Positions 13,870 to 19,915 of a stretch of DNA of 19,915 nucleotides are shown here, one piece after another. Both the position numbers and the translations under genes were made by a program. Positions within the stretch are counted from its first letter, which is position 1, and the number at the start of each line of letters is the position of its first letter. The stretch spans positions 1 to 19,915 of the forward strand of contig JACMLA010000635.1 in NCBI GenBank assembly GCA_014379815.1. Direction: 5' to 3'. The notes below the pieces were generated by a model. That model worked only from the letters and a program-made list of their open reading frames with translations, had not been told where the DNA came from and did no database searches. This DNA comes from Bryobacteraceae bacterium. Lineage in GTDB: Bacteria > Acidobacteriota > Terriglobia > Bryobacterales > Bryobacteraceae.

Positions 13870-16800
13870 CTAAAATCTGTACCGTACCGCGAGCTGCATA
13901 ATCCGGGGATCGCGGGCGGTCGTAATCACTCCAAAGTTCGTGCTTCCCAGAGTGGTCGACGGGTTTTGAAAGTTTACTGTGTTGAAGAGGTTGAAGGCCT
14001 CCCCTCGAATCTCAACACTCTGCCGCTCGGTAATCAGGAAAGCCTTCGACAAGTTGAAGTCCGTATTGAAGAAGCGAGGACCATAAGCCGTATTGCGAGC
14101 CGCATTACCCGGCGTGTCTGCGGCCTGAACCCGGTAAGCTGCGGCGCTCAGGAAGTTGAATCGGTCGGTCTTCGGATCGATCCCCGTATTGGCCTCTCCG
14201 ACCCGGTCGGGTCTCAATCCACCGCCATTTCGATTCAAAAACCTATAAGCGACCCCAGTCGCTGGGTTTATCCCGTTACCGTTTAAACCAACATTAAGCG
14301 GCAAGCCCGTCCGCCAATTCACGATCGTTGCGGTGCGCCATCCACCCAGTACGGCATTGGTGATACTGTTCCAGCCGCTGCCCATCCTCCGGCCGCGTCC
14401 GAACGGCAGTTCATAGGTCACCGCGGTCGTGTACTGCAGCTTTGGTGTCTGCGTCATGCGCCCATTCTCGAGGTCGAAGCGGTCGAGGATCTGCGGAGAA
14501 GAGCCTGCATCCCAGGTTCCTGCCTGATCGATCGCGCTAGCCCAGGTGAAGCTCGCCAGTGCATACAATCCACCGCTGAAGTTATGTTCCAGCTTGGTCT
14601 GCAGAGCGTTGTACCAGCTCTTTGCGCGGCTCGCTCCTGTCTGAATGCCTTGCCACTGAGGAAAGGGGCGGTTCGCAGGTACTGATCCATCCACACCGAA
14701 GGCAGTTTGGTTCCGTTCGTACAATCCGAAGAGATTCGTACCCCGATTTCCAACGTACGCGACTTCAAACGTGCTTGCCTGGGTGACCCGATACTGCACG
14801 GCGAGGTTGAACTGCTGGATTCGTCCACTGCGCTGATCCCTCTCCCGGGTCCGCAACCCGATATTCCGGCTGTCGAAGTTTGACAGTACTCCGGACGGTA
14901 GCGGATCGCTTAAGCGTACGGGCGCCGGGCCTGTACCCACGCGCTGCAACGTCGGTTGAATCAGCTGCGGCGGATTCAGCGGTAAGTTGGCCTCGGAGCC
15001 ATAAATGTCTTCGGTGTTGTAGAAGATTCCATAGCCGCCGCGCACAACCAGCTTCTCTTCCTTCGCCTGCCACGCGAAACCGATTCGCGGTCCAAAGTTG
15101 TTTCGGTCCGCTGTGGTCAGGTATTTGTCGTCGTCCGTTGCGAAGACCAGCGATCCGGTTGCAGGGTCGAAGTTGATGTTCTTGTTCGTGCCGCTGCCGT
15201 AATACGGCGTGGTGTACTCATAGCGCAGCCCCAGATTCAAAGTTAACTTCCGGCTTACTTTCCAGTCATCCTGAGCGAAGACGCTGTAGGCTTGCTGTAG
15301 CTGCTTCACTTCCGGAACCGTGTTCAACTGCACGGCCTCCGGGAAGCCGAGTAGTAAGTCTCCAATCGCATCGTTGGTGAAGCGGCCTGCGAAGTTGTAA
15401 GCGGGCGACCTGCGGGTTACGTCAATAAAGCTGTTGTCTTTCAACCGAACCTCGAAGCCGGCCCGTACAAAGTGTTTGCCTGCGCTTAGCGATACGGTAT
15501 CTACGACCTGGTTTAACTTCGGCGACTGGAATTGCGGGCGGAAATTTCGTACGCCGAGCTGGTTGTAGTTTGTCGGATTAATCAGCGGCAGGCCGCCGAC
15601 TTGCAGCATCTCCGGAGGGAATCCACGGAATCCAAATTCGTCGGCCTTCTGGCCACCGACCGTTGCGTGCGCAAACTCAGCAAACGTATTGTTGTTGCCG
15701 TACCGGAGCGTGTTAACCACCGTCGGCGAAATCGTATAGGTCCATGCAGTGGCTACGCTCCAGTTACGATTGAACTGCGAGCCCTGGTTGCCAACGCCAT
15801 CCGCTATCCCGGGCAGTATTGCATCACGACCGAACTTCTGCCGCAAATAGCTGAATCTTCCCATGATCTGGTGGTTTTCGCTCAGGTTGTAGTCACCGCG
15901 CGTGTCAAACTTGTGCGTGTTCTCCTTGCCGTCCCGCTGCCAGCTGAAGTTGTTCACCGGTCGGCCATTTTGGAAAGTACCCGGTAAGTTCGCCTCGGGA
16001 TAGAGGTCGATCACCTTTTTACCAAGCGCATCAAACTGCGATGGCGGAATTACATTTCCAGGGAACTGCGCACCTGTGGCGGGATCAATTATGTTCAGTG
16101 CTCCGAACTCCCCGCGCCGTTGTGCCGCAGTCGGTACTGTCGTGACTCCCGTATCGGCAAAGTTCTGCCGAAAGCCCTCGTAGGCGCCGAAGTAGAACAG
16201 CTTGTTTCTCAGTATTGGTCCACCCACCGTCCCGCCGTACTGATCCCACTTCAAGTTGTTCTTCGGTACATTCTGCAGATTGTTGGTCCAGCCTCGCGCT
16301 GCCAGAGCCGAATTGCGGTTGAAGTAGTAACCAGTGCCGTGTGTCTCATTCGAGCCACTCTTGATCGAGACATTGATAACTGCTCCGGCGCTCCGTCCAA
16401 ACTCAGCGGAATACGAGTTGGTCTGGACTTTGAACTCAGCGATTGCATCCGGGTTAGGCTGCACCACTTGAGCGCTGAGACTCTGCGCATTCTGCGTGCC
16501 CTGATTGTTGTCTACCCCATCCAGCAGAAAGTTGTTCTGCGTATGGTAGTTGCCATTTGCCACAAACCAGCCCGGCCCACGAGTCGTAGGGTTCAAGGTC
16601 CCGGCCGCGACTCCCGGCGACAGGAGTGCCAATTCTGTATATCGTCGGCCAGCAAGCGGTAATTCTACCGCCGTTCTTCCGCTAATCACTTGGCCAAGTG
16701 ATCCTTGCTCGGTCTGAATCGAGGCTACATTCGCAGTGACCTCTACCGTCTCACTCACGGCGGAGACCTCGAGCTTGACCCGGACCAGACGACGCTCGTC

Positions 16801-17076
16801 TATATTGACCGAGACGTCGTTCAGCTTCACGGTCTTAAAGCCCGGCTGGACAACCTCAATCTCGTAGACGCCGCGCTGAATAGGGCTGAACACTGCGTAG
16901 CCATCGCCCGAGCTCAGCACTTGCACCGTGGCTCCGGTTCCCCGGTTCGATAAATTTACCTTTGCCCCTTCCACCGATGAGGAAGTGGAGTCTTCCACAA
17001 GGACTCGAAGGGACGCTGAGTCAGTTTGAGCAAACACAGCTCCCGCCACCAAAAATACTCCCAGCAAAAATCTCAT
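13870..17076 (-). CDS. TonB-dependent receptor with carboxypeptidase-regulatory-like domain (Oar-like)
   Basis: This outer-membrane protein has 1068 residues from the ATG at 17076, where the signal peptide begins (MRFLLGVFLVAGAVFAQ). An in-frame extension to 17127 precedes the signal and is rejected. Residues 18-105 form a carboxypeptidase-regulatory/Cna-B-like beta-sandwich (VEGAKVNLSNRGTGA, GDGYAVFSPIQRGVYEIEV). A plug domain follows at about 120-245 (LPLAGRRYTELALLSPGV, FLLDGVDNNQG, FKVQTNSYSAEFGRSAGAVI, SIKSGSNETHGTGY). The rest is a long beta-barrel with many aromatic strands (FAQDDWKVSRKLTLNLGLRYEY is one), ending in YRF, the C-terminal aromatic expected for outer-membrane insertion. 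Such receptors import large or scarce substrates with TonB energy; in acidobacteria many are linked to glycans or remain uncharacterised. It is divergent from a homologous receptor 160 bp away. Confidence 0.95.
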   Translation of the reverse strand: MRFLLGVFLVAGAVFAQTDSASLRVLVEDSTSSSVEGAKVNLSNRGTGATVQVLSSGDGYAVFSPIQRGVYEIEVVQPGFKTVKLNDVSVNIDERRLVRVKLEVSAVSETVEVTANVASIQTEQGSLGQVISGRTAVELPLAGRRYTELALLSPGVAAGTLNPTTRGPGWFVANGNYHTQNNFLLDGVDNNQGTQNAQSLSAQVVQPNPDAIAEFKVQTNSYSAEFGRSAGAVINVSIKSGSNETHGTGYYFNRNSALAARGWTNNLQNVPKNNLKWDQYGGTVGGPILRNKLFYFGAYEGFRQNFADTGVTTVPTAAQRRGEFGALNIIDPATGAQFPGNVIPPSQFDALGKKVIDLYPEANLPGTFQNGRPVNNFSWQRDGKENTHKFDTRGDYNLSENHQIMGRFSYLRQKFGRDAILPGIADGVGNQGSQFNRNWSVATAWTYTISPTVVNTLRYGNNNTFAEFAHATVGGQKADEFGFRGFPPEMLQVGGLPLINPTNYNQLGVRNFRPQFQSPKLNQVVDTVSLSAGKHFVRAGFEVRLKDNSFIDVTRRSPAYNFAGRFTNDAIGDLLLGFPEAVQLNTVPEVKQLQQAYSVFAQDDWKVSRKLTLNLGLRYEYTTPYYGSGTNKNINFDPATGSLVFATDDDKYLTTADRNNFGPRIGFAWQAKEEKLVVRGGYGIFYNTEDIYGSEANLPLNPPQLIQPTLQRVGTGPAPVRLSDPLPSGVLSNFDSRNIGLRTRERDQRSGRIQQFNLAVQYRVTQASTFEVAYVGNRGTNLFGLYERNQTAFGVDGSVPANRPFPQWQGIQTGASRAKSWYNALQTKLEHNFSGGLYALASFTWASAIDQAGTWDAGSSPQILDRFDLENGRMTQTPKLQYTTAVTYELPFGRGRRMGSGWNSITNAVLGGWRTATIVNWRTGLPLNVGLNGNGINPATGVAYRFLNRNGGGLRPDRVGEANTGIDPKTDRFNFLSAAAYRVQAADTPGNAARNTAYGPRFFNTDFNLSKAFLITERQSVEIRGEAFNLFNTVNFQNPSTTLGSTNFGVITTARDPRIMQLAVRYRF

Positions 17077-17236
17077 TTCGTCAGGGTAGCGAGGAACTGT
17101 TTCATAACGGTTAGGGTTAAACGTCAATTGCGTGACGCTCCGTTACGGTTCGCTTTTCAAGATGGAGAGGACCGCGCCTGCGAACGCTTCCGCGTAATCT
17201 TACTCACAGAAAGCCGAATTGTTATAGAATTCCGCC
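17077..17236. promoter_or_regulatory. Divergent promoter region between the two TonB-dependent receptors
   Basis: This 160-bp region separates the two receptor starts. Towards the left gene, TTGACG (17127-17122, minus strand) and TATGAA (17106-17101) form a possible promoter with a short 15-bp spacer. Towards the right gene, TATAGA (17223-17228) preceded at 17 bp by TTACTC (17200-17205) forms a weak promoter whose start point would fall at or next to the ATG at 17237. Neither start has a clear Shine-Dalgarno sequence. No strong operator palindrome is seen. Confidence 0.4.
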
Positions 17237-19915
17237 ATGAGAAGTCTCCGTTGCATCTCCCTAACCGGAGCTCTGCTTTGCTTCATGGGAACCCTGTACG
17301 CGCAATCCAGCGCTCAGCTTACCGGCGTCATCACCGACAAATCCGGAGCTGCTGTTCCGGACGTTGAAATCACAATCACCAGTACCGAAACCGGTTCCGA
17401 ACGCAAGGTTCAGACAGACGCGTCGGGCCAGTACTCTGTACCGTTTCTCAATCCCAGCGACTATGTTATTGTCGCGAAGAAAGAAGGCTTTCGTGCCTAT
17501 CGCCAGACCGGTGTGCGCCTCGAAGTGAATCAGGTTGCACGCATCGATATCGCGCTGGACCTTGGTGCAGTCACCGAGTCTGTCGACGTGACCAGCAGTG
17601 TGCCCCTTATCGAATCGGACACTTCGGCGGTCGGTCAGGTGATCGAAACCAAAGCTGTACAAGACCTGCCTCTGAATGGCCGCAACTTCGTGCAACTCGC
17701 CATCCTTGGTCCCGGAGTCAGCGGTGTAGGGTTCAGCTCCAAAGGCACCATCATGAGCGGTGGCCGACCGGATGATCTTCGTCCCGGCAGCGAGATTTTC
17801 GCAAACGGTAATCGCGAAGGCTCGAACAATTTCCTGTTTGACGGAATCGACAATAACGAACGTCTTACCCTGTCGATCGTGTTGCGGCCTTCGGTGGAAT
17901 CCGTCCGCGAATTCAAAATCCAGACCAACCTCTTCTCTGCCGACCAGGGTCGGAACTCCGGGGCAACAGTCAATATCATCACGAAGTCCGGGTCGAATGA
18001 GTGGCACGGCAGCGCCTACGAGTTTCTGCGCAATCAGGCCCTCGACGCCAAAAACTACTTCACACGGCCTGGTACAAATACTCCGGCACTGCGACAGAAC
18101 CAGTTCGGAGGCAGCTTCGGGGGCCGTGCAATTCGCAACAAGGTCTTTTTCTTCACCAACTACGAAGGCTATCGTCGCCGTCAGGAGAGAGTCTTCGTAA
18201 ACACTGTGCCGACGCTCGGTATGCGCAATGGCGATTTCAGCGCCGTCCGTGACATCTTTGATCCCGCGACCCTTCGGGCCGATCCATCGGCAAGGAGCGG
18301 CTTTGTGCGAGACCCGTTTCCGAATCGTATGATTCCTCGCAATCGCTGGGATTCGGTTACCTCAAAACTGATCAACGCCTATCCTCTTCCGCAAAACGCT
18401 CTCCTCGCCAACAATCACACCAGTACACCGAAAGAAGCGCAGGACTGGAACCAGGGGGATGGTCGATTTGACTGGAATATCGATCAGAACAATACGATGT
18501 TCGGCCGGTACTCGCGTCAGGATACAGCCACTACACGGCCGTCCACCTTTACGCCGGTAAACATTCCCGGCATCGATCAACCGGTGAGTCTCGGCAACGA
18601 AGATACGTTTGCAGGTACTTCGCAGTTGTACGCCCACCACGCCGTGCTCAGCTTCATCCGGACACTGAGTCCGACGTTCATTCTGGAAGCAAAGATGGGT
18701 TTCAACCGGTTCAATCTGAACTTCCTCCAGGAGGGTGCTTCTCCCGGCGCGCAGCTAGGCGAAAAACTTGGAGTCCGCGGTGCTAACCAAGGGCCGAACT
18801 CGGATGGTATTCCAATCTTTAGTCCCGCGGCTTACTCGGGAATTGGGCAGACTCGCTCACTCCCTATCATTCGCGTGGAGACAACCTACCAGCCAGCAGT
18901 GAACCTGACAAAACTCCTCAGCTCCCACACCATCAAGTTCGGCGTAGACTTTCGACGGCGTGCACTAACCCAGTATCAGACCAATCGTGGGAACGGCAGG
19001 TTCAATTTCGGTAGAACCTTTACCGACGATCCTAACAATACAGGCCCCACTGGTGATGCATTGGCGGCATTTCTTCTGGGTACGGCGAATACGATTGAGC
19101 AGGACTTCACATTGGTGCAGCCAATGATTCGCATCTGGGAATCCAACGGGTATGTGCAGGACGACTGGCGAATCTCCCCTAAATTGACCATCAATGTCGG
19201 GCTGCGATATGAGTTCGATACGCCGCCTACCGAAAAGTACGACAGGTGGACCAACTTCGATGTGGTAACCGGCAAACTGCTCATCGCAGGTTTCAACACG
19301 GATTCTGCAACCGGAATTCAGCCGGACACAAACAACTTTGCACCTCGCATTGGGTTTGCCTGGCAGCCGCGTCAGGGTACTGTCATTCGTGGCGGTTTCG
19401 GCCTTTTCTACAATCCGGCCGGTAGTGAGGGGCAGTTGCTTCGACGTCACCGGCAGCTCCCGTTTGGACCTATCAATAGCTTCGACATCAACCAGTTCGT
19501 AGCGAATCCGCGCCGTGTACAAGACGGACTCCCACCGATCCCGAATCTCGATCCCGCAGTTGTGTCGAATAATCCCGTGGGTAACATGATCGCGGTCGAC
19601 CGGAACTTCCGCTCCGGCTACGCGGAGCAGTTCAACTTACAGGTGCAACAGCAACTCCCCTCGAGTCTGGTTGCCAAGTTGGGTTATGTCGGGAATCTTG
19701 GCCGCAGGCTCGACAACACATTTAACTTCAACATTCAGGATCCAGGTCCCGGAGCTCCCGGACCAAGACGCCCCTTGTTTGCTCTTGCCCCGGGCGTGCA
19801 AACGGTGGACTACAACGTGTCCGATGGTCTGTCCTCGTATCACTCGCTTCAGGCCACCCTCGAACGACGCTTTGCCGGTGGTCTCGGCTTCCTGAGCGCG
19901 TATACATGGGCTCAC
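17237..19915 (+). CDS. TonB-dependent receptor with carboxypeptidase-regulatory-like domain, 3' end outside the window
   Basis: The frame is open from the ATG at 17237 to the last base (893 codons, no stop), so the C-terminal part of the barrel lies outside. Signal peptide residues 1-23 end in LYAQ. A carboxypeptidase-regulatory-like domain follows (about 24-110: LTGVITDKSGAAVPDVEITI, DASGQYSVPFLNPSDYVIVA). The plug domain has QDLPLNGRNFVQLAILGPGV, FLFDGIDNNE, FKIQTNLFSADQGRNSGATV and ITKSGSNEWHGSAYEFLRNQ. Barrel blocks include YVQDDWRISPKLTINVGLRY, FAPRIGFAWQPRQGTVIRGG and LVAKLGYVGNLGRRLD. It is clearly a homologue of the divergent receptor at 13870-17076, with the same motif order, but diverged enough to have a different substrate. 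Two related receptors head to head suggests duplication or joint control from the shared 160-bp region. Confidence 0.95.
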   Translation, partial: MRSLRCISLTGALLCFMGTLYAQSSAQLTGVITDKSGAAVPDVEITITSTETGSERKVQTDASGQYSVPFLNPSDYVIVAKKEGFRAYRQTGVRLEVNQVARIDIALDLGAVTESVDVTSSVPLIESDTSAVGQVIETKAVQDLPLNGRNFVQLAILGPGVSGVGFSSKGTIMSGGRPDDLRPGSEIFANGNREGSNNFLFDGIDNNERLTLSIVLRPSVESVREFKIQTNLFSADQGRNSGATVNIITKSGSNEWHGSAYEFLRNQALDAKNYFTRPGTNTPALRQNQFGGSFGGRAIRNKVFFFTNYEGYRRRQERVFVNTVPTLGMRNGDFSAVRDIFDPATLRADPSARSGFVRDPFPNRMIPRNRWDSVTSKLINAYPLPQNALLANNHTSTPKEAQDWNQGDGRFDWNIDQNNTMFGRYSRQDTATTRPSTFTPVNIPGIDQPVSLGNEDTFAGTSQLYAHHAVLSFIRTLSPTFILEAKMGFNRFNLNFLQEGASPGAQLGEKLGVRGANQGPNSDGIPIFSPAAYSGIGQTRSLPIIRVETTYQPAVNLTKLLSSHTIKFGVDFRRRALTQYQTNRGNGRFNFGRTFTDDPNNTGPTGDALAAFLLGTANTIEQDFTLVQPMIRIWESNGYVQDDWRISPKLTINVGLRYEFDTPPTEKYDRWTNFDVVTGKLLIAGFNTDSATGIQPDTNNFAPRIGFAWQPRQGTVIRGGFGLFYNPAGSEGQLLRRHRQLPFGPINSFDINQFVANPRRVQDGLPPIPNLDPAVVSNNPVGNMIAVDRNFRSGYAEQFNLQVQQQLPSSLVAKLGYVGNLGRRLDNTFNFNIQDPGPGAPGPRRPLFALAPGVQTVDYNVSDGLSSYHSLQATLERRFAGGLGFLSAYTWAH

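Noticed and set aside
17261..18007. Long open frame on the minus strand (248 codons)
   Set aside because: It lies wholly antisense to the right-hand TonB-dependent receptor, whose plus-strand frame shows signal peptide, plug and barrel motifs. The minus frame gives no recognisable protein and is a by-product of codon bias.
18965..19522. 185-codon minus-strand frame near the right edge
   Set aside because: It is antisense to the barrel of the TonB-dependent receptor and has no supporting motif.
1..19915. CRISPR array, insertion sequence, phage or toxin-antitoxin/defence genes
   Set aside because: No regularly spaced direct repeats, transposase motifs, terminal repeats with target duplications, phage structural genes or small toxin-antitoxin pairs could be found by reading both strands.

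Overview
The window looks like a chromosomal segment of an acidobacterium, most probably of the Solibacteres/Bryobacterales type. Three things point there: a divergent pair of very large TonB-dependent receptors with an N-terminal carboxypeptidase-regulatory-like domain (a family strongly expanded in that group), moderately GC-rich sequence, and proteins of acidobacterial flavour such as a class I fumarase and an AraC_N-type regulator. The phylum assignment is an inference from gene families, not a database match.

Layout. (1) Bases 2-319, + strand: the C-terminal end of an uncharacterised coiled-coil-like protein cut by the left edge. (2) Bases 384-7825, - strand: seven tightly packed genes, read from right to left: HAD phosphatase/phosphomutase, a membrane sensor-kinase-like hybrid protein, a small exported protein of unknown function, a VOC (glyoxalase-fold) protein, an MFS exporter, an exported TPR protein and a polytopic membrane protein. 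Several junctions are 4-nt stop/start overlaps, so this is very probably one operon. (3) Bases 7864-10520, + strand: an orphan HlyD-type periplasmic adaptor, a fused class I (4Fe-4S) fumarate hydratase and a tRNA-Arg(CCG). (4) Bases 10588-13778: an AraC-family regulator flanked by two aldo/keto reductases of different subfamilies, a typical carbonyl/redox response arrangement. (5) Bases 13791-13861: a striking double inverted repeat between two convergent genes. (6) Bases 13870-19915: two divergent TonB-dependent receptors separated by 160 bp, the right one running off the window.

How it fits together. Section 4 reads as a regulator with its own oxidoreductase targets. Section 6 is an outer-membrane uptake pair. 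Section 2 is the most unusual part. Its central protein has the full architecture of a hybrid histidine kinase (two predicted periplasmic OB-fold-like domains, a membrane helix, GAF, DHp, ATPase-like and receiver domains), but the phospho-accepting histidine, the N-box asparagines, the glycine motif of the ATPase and the receiver aspartate are all replaced. The reading frame is nonetheless intact over 785 codons. It is therefore probably a phosphotransfer-dead scaffold or ligand sensor rather than a decayed gene.

No CRISPR array, insertion sequence, rRNA or recognisable defence system is visible. No gene-free stretch exceeds about 160 bases.
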